NCBI GenBank assembly: GCA_947176715.1
Contig: CAMWRR010000083.1
Span: 1-7,943 of the forward strand
Direction of reading: 5' to 3'
Length of the DNA: 7,943 nucleotides
Origin: an uncultured Rikenellaceae bacterium
Lineage (GTDB): Bacteria > Bacteroidota > Bacteroidia > Bacteroidales > Rikenellaceae
Shown here: positions 1-6,990 of the stretch, piece after piece
Numbering within the stretch: position 1 is the stretch's first letter
Layout: every line of letters starts with the position of its first letter
Position numbers and translations under genes: made by a program
Notes under the pieces: generated by a model
Seen by the model: the letters and a program-made list of their open reading frames with translations, nothing else
Told to the model about the DNA's origin: nothing
Databases searched by the model: none

Positions 1-533
1 GGCTTGGACGGGTCCCACGGCTGACGGGTAAGACGTCGGGCGTCGGCGAAGATGCGATTTACCGACGGCGGTGTCGCAGGGTCGGCGAAACACAACGGAT
101 TGTTCATCACGAATGCGCCTCTGTCGGGGTCGGAGAAGAATAGACGCTCCTCGGCGGGGATGTATATGACGCCGAAAAGCGGCTTGTTCTCTACCATGAG
201 CGCTATGCTCACCACGAACTCCGGATTGTGAGCCACGAACTCGCGGGTGCCGTCCAACGGGTCGACCAGCCAGTAGAGATCCCAACGGAAACGCTCCTCG
301 TAGAGGATGTTGCGCCCCTCCTCGCTCATGACGGGTATGCGCGTGGGTGCGAGCGACGACTTGATGCTCTCGTGCGAGAGGCGGTCGGCCTCGGTGATGA
401 TGGTGTTGTTGGAGTTGAGGCTGGCGGCTATCGTCCCCTCTCTGTTGTATATCTCCATTATCTTACGTCCCGCGGTGACGGCCGCTCCGGTGGCCGCGGC
501 TATAAGGAAGTCGGTTAACTCGCGCTCTATCAT
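1..533 (-). CDS. cysQ: 3'(2'),5'-bisphosphate nucleotidase, CysQ family (partial, C-terminus outside window)
   Basis: Inositol-monophosphatase-superfamily enzyme. CysQ members remove a phosphate from 3'-phosphoadenosine 5'-phosphate (PAP), the by-product of sulfate activation and sulfotransfer, in a Mg2+-dependent reaction in the cytoplasm. The 177 codons present are the N-terminal part; family members are about 250-270 residues, so roughly 80 are missing at the window edge. Visible motifs are TEAD (residues 47-50), PVMSEEG (67-73, giving metal ligand Glu71) and WLVDPLDGTREF (88-99, with metal ligands Asp91 and Asp94), followed by NPEFVVSIAL (103-112), the usual continuation in CysQ (compare E. 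coli NGEFTVNIAL). The start is the ATG at 533-531, 74 bases after the TPR gene stop. The DPLDGT(K/R)EF signature favours CysQ over plain inositol monophosphatase (SuhB), but substrate cannot be settled from the sequence. No frameshift is seen. Confidence 0.9.
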   Translation of the reverse strand, partial: MIERELTDFLIAAATGAAVTAGRKIMEIYNREGTIAASLNSNNTIITEADRLSHESIKSSLAPTRIPVMSEEGRNILYEERFRWDLYWLVDPLDGTREFVAHNPEFVVSIALMVENKPLFGVIYIPAEERLFFSDPDRGAFVMNNPLCFADPATPPSVNRIFADARRLTRQPWDPSK

Positions 534-546
534 CGTTATACTCTAT

Positions 547-576
547 ATTATAATCCCCGAATTCGTTTATTACCAA
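547..576 (-). promoter_or_regulatory. possible promoter for cysQ (weak)
   Basis: On the minus strand the gap before cysQ holds TTGGTA (576-571), an 18-base spacer and TATAAT (552-547), which lies 13 bases before the ATG at 533. This resembles an E. coli-type sigma-70 promoter. Bacteroidota primary sigma factors prefer TTTG / TAnnTTTG instead, and no good match to that is present here. The gap is AT-rich compared with its surroundings, so a chance match is quite possible. Alternatively cysQ is read through from the upstream TPR gene, since no terminator hairpin is visible between them. Confidence 0.2.
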
Positions 577-607
577 GTATCTGCCGTACGCCAAAAATAT
601 GCCAAAA

Positions 608-2335
608 TCAGAGGCCGTCGCGTATGCGCCTGTCCAATGCCTCCCTGTCGCCACCCGCTCTGAGGGCCTTCTGCCAATATATCACGGCATTGCTCTTCTC
701 GCCCAGCCTGTACATGACATCGCCGTAGTGCATCAGCACCTCCGCCGACGGCGTCTCGTCGAGGGCTATGGCCTTGAGCAGATAGGTGCGCGCCTCCTTA
801 TAGCGGCCGAGGCGGTAAAGCACCCATCCGTAGGTGTCTATGTAGGTGGGGTTGGAGGGCTCGGCCTCCAATACCCGCGAGGCCATAACCAAGGCGCGGT
901 CGAGATCGCGACCCTCCACGCTCAGAAAATAGCTGTAGTTGTTGAGCACGTTTATGTTGTCGGCATCGTAGGAGAGAGCCTTGTCGTAGGCCTTGTAACA
1001 CTGCCTGATGCGTCCGGCCCGCTGCTCTATGTCGCCTATGAACCCGTAGTAGACGCTCGCTATAGAGTCGTTATCCGTCTTTCTGAGCCTCTTGCGGAGA
1101 GAGGCCACTGCGTCGGCGTACTCTCCGCGTTCGTAGAGGAGGGAGGCGCGGAGCATGGGCAGGTCGTAGTTGTCGGGGAAGCGTCCGAGGGCATAGCTCA
1201 GATAGCGCTCCACCGAATCGGGCTCGTTACGCATAGCCTCTATCGACACCACGCTGACAAGTGCGTCTACGGCTATGCTGTCGACAGTGTCGGCGCTCCG
1301 TCGCTTGAATATCTCCAAGGCCTTGTCCTGCCCCCCGGTGTATATGAGGTGTCGGGCGTAGAGCCTGTCGACCTCGTAGCTGTCGGGGTGGTAGAGGCGC
1401 AGGGTGTTGAGCATGCGCTCTATGACATAGACGTGTTTGCGGTAGAGGGGGATGTTACCCATGAGGCTCTCGAAATAGGCCACCTTGTCGGCAAGGGCTA
1501 TCTCCTCCGAGGCGAAGAGCAGGTTGAGGATGTCGAGATAGTCGGCCACGTTGCCGGTATTCTCGTAGAACATGGCCGCCTCCACGAGCACCTCTATGTC
1601 GGAGCTGTCCTGCTCTACGGCACGCTTGAAACACATGGAGGCCAGAGTATCGGAACCGTTGCCGGCATGGGCTTTGGCCAAGATGGCCATGTAACGGCCG
1701 TTCTCCGGGTCGAGCGCCACCATGCGCTGGGCGTTGGCTATCACCTCGCGGGGACGGTAGACCGTAGACAGCAACTCGCCCTTGTACTCCAACAGGTCGA
1801 GGTCGTCCGTAAAGCGCGTAAGGGCGGTGTCGATAGTGGCTATGGCCGAAAGAGGCTGACCGACGGCATCCAACAGGGCGGCTATATACTTGTATGTCTG
1901 TATATCGTCCGGGTCGATGCGCCGGCATGCCCTCCACGCCTCCAACGCCTCCCGATAGCGACCCGCCTTTGTCAGAAGCCCGCCCACCTGAGCGGCGTAC
2001 CACACGTTGGTGCTGTCTATCTCCCATGCCCTACGGGCGTAACGCAACGCCTCGTCGTTGTCGGCCAGTATGGTGGATATGCGGTACGACGAGGGGGCGT
2101 GCAGCGAATCGCTACCCAACGCCGCGCCGAAAAGGGCCAATGCGGTGCGTCCGTCACCCTCCTCCACGGCCTTTATGCCGCGCAGATAGTAGTCGGTGGC
2201 CTGCAGGGAGCTATCCTTGAAGCGCGAGGCCGTCACACGCACGCGCCCCGTCTCGTCCGCACGGGCCCCGAGGCCGGTGCAGAACAGAAGGAGCGTCGCC
2301 GCTACGATAGTCGTTATGTGTCTCGAAAAGAGCAT
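608..2335 (-). CDS. secreted tetratricopeptide repeat (TPR) protein
   Basis: A 575-residue protein with an apparent Sec signal peptide (residues 1-26: short basic start, hydrophobic stretch about 8-20, likely cut after ARA26), so it should be in the periplasm or envelope. The rest is almost entirely helical TPR-type repeats. The clearest units lie near residues 46-79, 111-142, 425-458, 459-494, 495-528 and 529-562, with typical signatures such as AGRYREALEAW (124-134) and LGRYKEARTYLLKAIAL (509-525). The middle (about 180-400) is more divergent but still repeat-like. TPR arrays bind other proteins; no catalytic domain is visible and the partner is unknown. A TPR protein next to dut and a flippase gene is, from memory, a common Bacteroidales arrangement. 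Start at ATG 2335-2333, only 7 bases after the dut stop and preceded by AAGAGAG, so it is probably co-transcribed. A Cys at residue 19 follows Leu-Leu-Phe and does not make a good lipobox. Confidence 0.88.
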   Translation of the reverse strand: MLFSRHITTIVAATLLLFCTGLGARADETGRVRVTASRFKDSSLQATDYYLRGIKAVEEGDGRTALALFGAALGSDSLHAPSSYRISTILADNDEALRYARRAWEIDSTNVWYAAQVGGLLTKAGRYREALEAWRACRRIDPDDIQTYKYIAALLDAVGQPLSAIATIDTALTRFTDDLDLLEYKGELLSTVYRPREVIANAQRMVALDPENGRYMAILAKAHAGNGSDTLASMCFKRAVEQDSSDIEVLVEAAMFYENTGNVADYLDILNLLFASEEIALADKVAYFESLMGNIPLYRKHVYVIERMLNTLRLYHPDSYEVDRLYARHLIYTGGQDKALEIFKRRSADTVDSIAVDALVSVVSIEAMRNEPDSVERYLSYALGRFPDNYDLPMLRASLLYERGEYADAVASLRKRLRKTDNDSIASVYYGFIGDIEQRAGRIRQCYKAYDKALSYDADNINVLNNYSYFLSVEGRDLDRALVMASRVLEAEPSNPTYIDTYGWVLYRLGRYKEARTYLLKAIALDETPSAEVLMHYGDVMYRLGEKSNAVIYWQKALRAGGDREALDRRIRDGL

Positions 2336-2342
2336 CTCTCTT

Positions 2343-2783
2343 TTATTTCGTGTCGGTAGAGCCGAAGCCTCCCTCGCCGCGTTCGCTCTGGCTCAGGCTG
2401 TCGCACTCGCTCCACTCTATGCGGGTGTAGCGCGCCACCACCAACTGGGCTATGCGCTCGCCGGGCTGAACGGTGAAGGGCTCGTCGGAGAGGTTTACGA
2501 GTATTACCTTTATCTCGCCGCGGTAGTCGGCATCTATCGTGCCGGGGGTGTTGAGCACCGTAACGCCGTGTTTTGCCGCCAGACCGCTACGGGGACGTAC
2601 CTGCATCTCGTAACCGTCCGGAAGCTCCACGTAGAGGCCCGTAGGTATCATGACCCTCTTCATGGGCGCTATCACCACCGGAGCGTCGAGGTCGGCCCTC
2701 ACATCCATGCCCGCCGACTGGGGAGTCTGGTATTCGGGCAACCTGTTATCAGAACGGTTTATTACTTTGACTTGTTGTGTCAT
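2343..2783 (-). CDS. dut: deoxyuridine 5'-triphosphate nucleotidohydrolase (dUTPase)
   Basis: Homotrimeric all-beta dUTPase that converts dUTP to dUMP and pyrophosphate in the cytoplasm, keeping uracil out of DNA and supplying dUMP for thymidylate synthesis. At 146 residues it has the standard trimeric-family length, and all five motifs are present in order: I AGMDVRA (24-30), II RPRSGLA (63-69), III GTIDADYRGE (81-90, with the catalytic Asp and the uracil-binding loop), IV PGERIAQLV (107-115) and V RGEGGFGST (135-143, the C-terminal P-loop-like arm that closes over the substrate). The ATG at 2783-2781 overlaps the TGA of the upstream flippase gene in an ATGA, implying translational coupling. 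It is followed after 7 bases by the TPR gene. The open frame continues upstream inside the flippase gene, but homology begins only at this ATG. Apparently intact and active. Confidence 0.97.
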   Translation of the reverse strand: MTQQVKVINRSDNRLPEYQTPQSAGMDVRADLDAPVVIAPMKRVMIPTGLYVELPDGYEMQVRPRSGLAAKHGVTVLNTPGTIDADYRGEIKVILVNLSDEPFTVQPGERIAQLVVARYTRIEWSECDSLSQSERGEGGFGSTDTK

Positions 2784-4282
2784 CGTCTTCTTTTTATTTT
2801 GTTTACTATGTTTTTTACCAAAGCCGCGGCGTCGATACGCTCCTTTCTTAAGAACAGCCACAGGAACGCCGCCATCAGCAAGCTGTTGAAAGCGAGCCGT
2901 AACGCCGTATTGTCCGGCGACACCGCCACCGACAGACCGTATATCGCCCCGCCCGCCGCCATGTAGAACACTGCCGAGCGCAGGTCGTAGCGTATGGGAT
3001 AGTAACGCTGGTTGAGAGCGTAGCTGAGCACCACCATAGCGCTCTCGCACCCGAGACGCGCCCATGCCGAACCCTCGTAGCCCATGCGTGGTATGAGCAA
3101 GAGGTTGAGTCCGATAGTAACGACCAGCCCGGCCGCCGATATTATAACGGCGAAGACGGTACGGTCGGTCACCTTGTACCAGAACGACATATTGACATAT
3201 ATGCCTATCATCATGTTGGAGAGCAACAACACCGGCACTATCCTTATCCCCACGCGGAAGTCGGGACCTATGAAATACTGGAACAGATCGATATAAAGCG
3301 TTATGACGAGGAATATCGCCACCGACGCTATTATGAAGAACTTCATGGCCTCGGCGTTGGCCGTCTTGAAATCCTCCTTTTTCACATTGGCCAGAAACAG
3401 CGGCTCGGCGGCGAAACGATACATCTGTATGAAAAGATACATGAGCGCCGCTATCTTCATCACCCCGGAGTAGATGCCTACGGAACTCATATTGACCTCG
3501 GGCGGCAACAGAGCCGCGAGCAGCTGACGGTCGATGAACTCGTTGGCCGTGCCGCTGAGACCGCTGACGAGAAGCGGCGCGCTGAACACGAGCAACGCCC
3601 CGAGCAGACGGCGGTCTATGACAGGCCTGTAACTCCTCATCTGCGGCACGAGCATGGCTATGGTGGCGAGGCTGGCCACGAGATTGGCCACGAATATGTA
3701 CCCCACGCCGAAACCCTCTATCCACATCCGGTCGAAAACGGGCAGGTTCTTCACATTAGGCAACACCGAATAAAAGAATAGACACAACCCCACGTTGATG
3801 ACGACATTGGCCACCTTGGTTACGACGAACCGTCGGACCTTGTTCTCCGCCCTCAACTTTGCGTAAGGTATGGCCGACACGGCGTCTACCGCTATAAGGG
3901 CGCCGCTCATCAATATTATGGGTCTGCTACCCGCGCCGAGCGACGAGGTGTAGGCGTAGATAGGATCGAGCAGGAGCAACACGGCCACGAAAAAGAGCAC
4001 TGCCGCCGCCGACACGGTAGTCATTATCGTATTGAACAGAGCGTTTCGACCCTCGGCTCCCTCCGCCTTGCCCACAAAGCGGAAGTAGCCCGTCTCCAAC
4101 CCCATGGTGAGCACAGTAAGCCCGAACGGGATAAAGGCGTAGTAGTAGCTCTGCACGCCGTATTGGGCGTCGGTGAGCACACGGGTGAGGTAGATGGTGA
4201 GCACATAGTTTATGAACTTCACCAATATGGTGCTCAGCCCGTAGGTGGCTGTCTGCCCGGCGAGTTTCTTTACGATAGACAT
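2780..4282 (-). CDS. oligosaccharide flippase family protein (Wzx-like, MOP superfamily)
   Basis: A 500-residue polytopic inner-membrane protein of the polysaccharide-biosynthesis/Wzx group of the MOP (MATE-like) exporter superfamily. These proteins move lipid-linked sugar units across the cytoplasmic membrane for surface glycan assembly. Roughly 12-14 hydrophobic segments can be read, for example about residues 13-34, 45-61, 84-106, 121-140, 155-173, 192-212, 227-243, 314-331, 347-364, 376-397, 435-453 and 463-477. Family-like landmarks are TRVLTDAQYGVQSYY (33-47), FAAEPLFLAN (290-299) and GYEGSAWA (401-408), and there is a basic tail (KIKRRR). Start ATG 4282-4280 is 16 bases after the dCMP deaminase stop; its TGA overlaps the dut start. 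No glycosyltransferase or polymerase gene is adjacent, so the substrate is unknown. A lipid II flippase role (MurJ is a distant relative) cannot be excluded, but the sequence looks more like the Wzx/RfbX group. Confidence 0.88.
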   Translation of the reverse strand: MSIVKKLAGQTATYGLSTILVKFINYVLTIYLTRVLTDAQYGVQSYYYAFIPFGLTVLTMGLETGYFRFVGKAEGAEGRNALFNTIMTTVSAAAVLFFVAVLLLLDPIYAYTSSLGAGSRPIILMSGALIAVDAVSAIPYAKLRAENKVRRFVVTKVANVVINVGLCLFFYSVLPNVKNLPVFDRMWIEGFGVGYIFVANLVASLATIAMLVPQMRSYRPVIDRRLLGALLVFSAPLLVSGLSGTANEFIDRQLLAALLPPEVNMSSVGIYSGVMKIAALMYLFIQMYRFAAEPLFLANVKKEDFKTANAEAMKFFIIASVAIFLVITLYIDLFQYFIGPDFRVGIRIVPVLLLSNMMIGIYVNMSFWYKVTDRTVFAVIISAAGLVVTIGLNLLLIPRMGYEGSAWARLGCESAMVVLSYALNQRYYPIRYDLRSAVFYMAAGGAIYGLSVAVSPDNTALRLAFNSLLMAAFLWLFLRKERIDAAALVKNIVNKIKRRR

Positions 4283-4298
4283 TTACGGAGAGCGGACT

Positions 4299-4733
4299 TT
4301 ATTGCATAGAACATTTGACAATCTCTATACCCGCCCGTCGGAGCAGGTCTACCCCCTCCTCGCTGTGGTAGTCCTCGCAGAAGACCACCCTCACTATGCC
4401 GGCCTGTATTATCAGCTTGGCGCACTCTATGCAGGGCGAGGCGGTGACGTAGAGCGTGGCCCCGAGACTGCTGTTGTTGCTCTTGGCCACCTTGGTTATG
4501 GCGTTGGCCTCGGCGTGGAGCACGTAGGGCTTGGTGCGGTTGTTCTCGTCCTCGCACACATTCTCGAACCCCTGCGGAGTACCGTTGTAGCCGTCCGATA
4601 TTATCATCTTGTCCTTTACCAGAAGGGCCCCCACCTGACGACGCACGCAATAGGAGTTCTCGGCCCATATACGCGCCATGCGCAGGTATCGCATGTCCAA
4701 CTGGTGTCTCTTCTCGTCTTCGTATCGTCCCAT
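4299..4733 (-). CDS. comEB: deoxycytidylate (dCMP) deaminase, zinc-dependent
   Basis: Deaminates dCMP to dUMP, the substrate of thymidylate synthase, in the cytoplasm. The 144-residue protein has the zinc-dependent cytidine/deoxycytidylate deaminase fold: HAEANAI (His73 as zinc ligand, Glu75 as proton shuttle) and PCIEC (100-104, with zinc ligands Cys101 and Cys104). DGYNGTPQGFENVCED (47-62) upstream of the active site is typical of dCMP deaminases and separates it from tRNA adenosine, RibD and cytosine deaminases. Length is normal for the family. The ATG at 4733-4731 comes 2 bases after the hflX stop, so the two are almost certainly co-transcribed. With dut two genes downstream, the operon contains two independent routes to dUMP. 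The symbol comEB follows the B. subtilis name for this family; a competence role is not implied. Confidence 0.94.
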   Translation of the reverse strand: MGRYEDEKRHQLDMRYLRMARIWAENSYCVRRQVGALLVKDKMIISDGYNGTPQGFENVCEDENNRTKPYVLHAEANAITKVAKSNNSSLGATLYVTASPCIECAKLIIQAGIVRVVFCEDYHSEEGVDLLRRAGIEIVKCSMQ

Positions 4734-4735
4734 GG

Positions 4736-5938
4736 CTAAAACAGATAGTTGTTTTCAGGATAACGCGTATGGTGTATGCCCCTTATCACCGCATAGAGGT
4801 CGCGTCGGAAAGTGGTTATGTTGACGCGCTCTTTGGCCGATATGAAGATGCAGGCGTCGTGCATCTTGCCCATCCACGTGTTGATAAGCTCCTCGAGCGG
4901 GATATTCTCGCGCGTGGCCTCGGTAAGGTCGTCCTCCTCCTTGGGGACGTGCCTGTATGCGTCCGTCTTGTTGAATACCACGAACAGCGGCTTGTCCAAA
5001 GCGCCCAGCTCTTCGAGAGTCTTGTTCACGACATCGTATTGCTCCTCGAAATTGGGGTGCGACACGTCGACCACATGCAGAAGCAGATCGGCCTCGCGCA
5101 CCTCGTCGAGCGTCGACTTGAACGACTCTATGAGCTGATGCGGCAGCTTACGGATAAAGCCTACCGTGTCGGAGAGCAGAAAGGGGATGTTGTCTATCAC
5201 CACCTTGCGCACAGTGGTGTCGAGCGTGGCGAAGAGCTTGTCCTCGGCGAAGACGTCGCTTTTGGAGAGCAGGTTCATTATGGTGGACTTGCCCACGTTG
5301 GTGTAGCCGACAAGCGCCACGCGCACCATGGCGTCGCGTCCGCTGCGTTGGGTGGCCATCTGACGGTCTATCCTCTTGAGCTCGCCCTCGAGACGTTTTA
5401 TCTTGTCGCGTATTATACGGCGGTCGGTCTCTATCTCGCGCTCGCCGGGACCTCGCATGCCTATACCGCCCCTCTGACGCTCGAGGTGTGTCCACATACC
5501 GGCCAGACGCGGCAGCAGATATTTGTACTGGGCCAGCTCCACCTGTGTCTTGGCGTATGCCGTCTGGGCGCGGCCCGCGAATATGTCGAGGATGAGCGAG
5601 GTGCGGTCGAGGACCTTTATCTTCAGCTTCTCCTCTATGTTGCGTTGCTGGGCGGGTGAAAGCTCGTCGTCGAATATGACGGTGTCTATCTCTTTGTCGG
5701 CCACGTAGGCGGCTATCTCGTCCAACTTGCCGGGACCCACGTAGGTACGGCTGTTGGCCTGCGGCAACTTCTGGACGAACCGTTTCGCGACGGTCGCTCC
5801 GGCGGTGTCGGCGAGCATCTCCAGCTCGTCGAGATACTCCTCCGTCTGCGACTCCCTGTCGGTGGGGCGCTGAACGGCTACCACCACGGCCCGTTCGCGT
5901 TCGTTATCGTTGAGTATTATTCCGTTGTTCAATCGCAT
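4736..5938 (-). CDS. hflX: ribosome-associated GTPase HflX
   Basis: HflX binds the 50S subunit and can split stalled or hibernating 70S ribosomes, notably under stress. The 400-residue protein has the family's two-part architecture. The N-terminal HflX domain (about 15-155) contains TYVGPGKLDEI (65-75) and is followed by the glycine-rich RGGIGMRGPGE (156-166) and a coiled-coil-like linker (about 167-198). The G domain (about 204-390) has G1 GYTNVGKS (211-218), G2 around FATLDTT (236-242), G3 DTVGFI (257-262), G4 NKTD (323-326) and G5 SAK (367-369). Every GTPase motif is intact. Start ATG 5938-5936 begins a well-conserved protein after a probable 5' leader of about 70 bases and a promoter-like box. 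It appears to be the first gene of the hflX-comEB-flippase-dut-TPR run. Isoleucine is strongly biased to the AUA codon (21 of 27). Confidence 0.97.
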   Translation of the reverse strand: MRLNNGIILNDNERERAVVVAVQRPTDRESQTEEYLDELEMLADTAGATVAKRFVQKLPQANSRTYVGPGKLDEIAAYVADKEIDTVIFDDELSPAQQRNIEEKLKIKVLDRTSLILDIFAGRAQTAYAKTQVELAQYKYLLPRLAGMWTHLERQRGGIGMRGPGEREIETDRRIIRDKIKRLEGELKRIDRQMATQRSGRDAMVRVALVGYTNVGKSTIMNLLSKSDVFAEDKLFATLDTTVRKVVIDNIPFLLSDTVGFIRKLPHQLIESFKSTLDEVREADLLLHVVDVSHPNFEEQYDVVNKTLEELGALDKPLFVVFNKTDAYRHVPKEEDDLTEATRENIPLEELINTWMGKMHDACIFISAKERVNITTFRRDLYAVIRGIHHTRYPENNYLF

Positions 5939-6012
5939 CGTGTTGATTTTATTCTACCAAGACAATAGGGTCGGTTCGGTTTCGACATTGCCGAGGCGGG
6001 GTTTCTCTTCTG

Positions 6013-6020
6013 CAAATGTA
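6013..6020 (-). promoter_or_regulatory. Bacteroidota-type -7 box upstream of hflX
   Basis: Read on the minus strand, 6020-6013 is TACATTTG, an exact match to the Bacteroidota -7 consensus TAnnTTTG. It lies about 75 bases upstream of the hflX ATG at 5938, after the end of the rhomboid gene and its terminator, which is where a promoter for the hflX run would be expected. No clear -33 TTTG sits at the usual 19-21-base distance: that stretch is occupied by the terminator stem, and the nearest GTTGGC (6056-6051) is about 30 bases away. Position and exact match make it credible; the missing upstream box lowers confidence. Confidence 0.55.
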
Positions 6021-6022
6021 AT

Positions 6023-6048
6023 AAAAAGGGGGACACCGTCCCCTTTTT
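6023..6048 (-). terminator. intrinsic-type terminator after the rhomboid gene
   Basis: On the minus strand an A5-G4-A-C arm pairs with a G-T-C5-T5 arm around a short GGT loop, with one unpaired C. The arms occupy 6048-6038 and 6034-6023. The 3' arm ends in a run of five T followed by ATT, as in a rho-independent terminator. It lies 62 bases beyond the rhomboid stop codon (6111) and ahead of hflX, so it should end the mutL-rhomboid transcript. The structure is nearly symmetrical and could act in either direction, but no plus-strand gene runs into it. Confidence 0.75.
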
Positions 6049-6110
6049 AAGCCAACTTTATGTCTCGGCCGAGTCTATATGTGATTTCCCGCCCGCCGCA
6101 AGGCTCGGTC

Positions 6111-6905
6111 TCAGTTCCAACGGGTATGGCGATAAAGCCCCCCTCTGCGACGCCAGTATGTCAGCAACACGAATCCGAACAGCATACCGCCGAGGTGGGC
6201 GAAGTGGGCGATGTTGTCGTTATCCGTTATCCCCAGCATAAGCTCCAGCAGACCGTATGCCATAACGAAATACTTGGCTTTCATGGGTATGGGAGGTATA
6301 AGGAGCATTATGCGGTCGTTGGGGTGCATCATGCCGAAAGCGAGCAGCACACCGAATACCGCCCCCGATGCCCCTACGGTGACACGGTCGTTATAGAGCC
6401 TCAGAAGCTCCCTTACGGCCTGTTCCGCCCCCTGCACGAGCGGGAAGCTGTCGGGCGAGGCGCCGTCGAACGAGGGGACGGAATATACCCCCTCGCCGTA
6501 TTTATAGAGGAAGTCGACGAGCAACGAATTGGACGGATTATCGAAGAAAGCCTGCGCCGTCTCGGCCATGTTCCCGAACTGCCACATCAGCACAAGGTCG
6601 TGAAGCACCCCGCCCCCTATGCCGCACACGAAATAGTAGACGAGAAACCGGCGTGTGCCTATGTCGTTCTCGAGTATGGAACCGAACATCCACAGGGCGA
6701 ACATGTTGACGAACAGATGCCCTGTGCTTCCATGCATGAATATGGAGGTGACTGTCTGAAACAGACGGAACTTGTCGGACCCGAACGTATGCAGGGCGAA
6801 TATGTCGTCGATGCGTCCTCCCCACGGAAGCATCGTCTGAGCCATGAAGACCAGCACGTTTACGATGAGCAGATTCTTCACTGCCGGTGTCAGTCGGTCG
6901 AACAT
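6111..6905 (-). CDS. rhomboid family intramembrane serine protease
   Basis: Inner-membrane protease that cleaves transmembrane helices of membrane proteins with a Ser-His dyad. The 264 residues show a six-helix rhomboid core: TM1 about 10-26, TM2 about 59-77 with the HLFVN motif (His63, Asn67, oxyanion side), TM3 about 86-105, TM4 about 174-191 carrying GASG with catalytic Ser180, TM5 about 200-223 and TM6 about 233-250 carrying AHLGG with catalytic His237. All key residues are present. Between TM3 and TM4 is a long polar stretch (about 108-172), much longer than in E. coli GlpG and predicted to be periplasmic; similar loops occur, from memory, in Bacteroidales homologues. Start ATG 6905-6903 is 85 bases after the mutL stop. 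A rhomboid gene after mutL is a recurring Bacteroidales arrangement, probably one transcript, although the gap leaves room for an own promoter. The substrate is unknown. Confidence 0.94.
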   Translation of the reverse strand: MFDRLTPAVKNLLIVNVLVFMAQTMLPWGGRIDDIFALHTFGSDKFRLFQTVTSIFMHGSTGHLFVNMFALWMFGSILENDIGTRRFLVYYFVCGIGGGVLHDLVLMWQFGNMAETAQAFFDNPSNSLLVDFLYKYGEGVYSVPSFDGASPDSFPLVQGAEQAVRELLRLYNDRVTVGASGAVFGVLLAFGMMHPNDRIMLLIPPIPMKAKYFVMAYGLLELMLGITDNDNIAHFAHLGGMLFGFVLLTYWRRRGGLYRHTRWN

Positions 6906-6990
6906 CTTGCGGAAATTTAATCGTTATACTCGTTCTATCGCCTCGCCGATTACCAAAACCGGCTTTATCGTTCCGGCGGCAATAGCAATT

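Noticed and set aside
2277..2282. Lipoprotein signal (Cys19) in the TPR protein
   Set aside because: The residues before Cys are Leu-Leu-Phe; Phe at the position before Cys does not fit a lipobox, while ARA at 24-26 is a good signal peptidase I site.
599..2359. A 586-codon open frame on the plus strand, antisense to the TPR gene
   Set aside because: It mirrors the real gene: the GC-rich coding strand avoids TTA, CTA and TCA codons, so the opposite frame stays open. The translation has no recognisable domain, and the minus-strand protein has a signal peptide and clear TPR units.
2784..3725. Upstream extension of the dut reading frame (to 460 residues in total)
   Set aside because: The extra part is an arginine/histidine-rich shadow of the flippase gene. 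dUTPase homology begins at ATG 2783, which overlaps the flippase stop as ATGA.
4769..5659. A 296-codon plus-strand frame opposite hflX
   Set aside because: The minus strand encodes a complete HflX with all GTPase motifs; the antisense product shows no family features.
6060..6920. A 286-codon plus-strand frame opposite the rhomboid gene
   Set aside because: The minus-strand rhomboid has all catalytic residues and membrane helices; the antisense frame runs through the terminator-side gap and gives a composition-driven sequence without a known domain.
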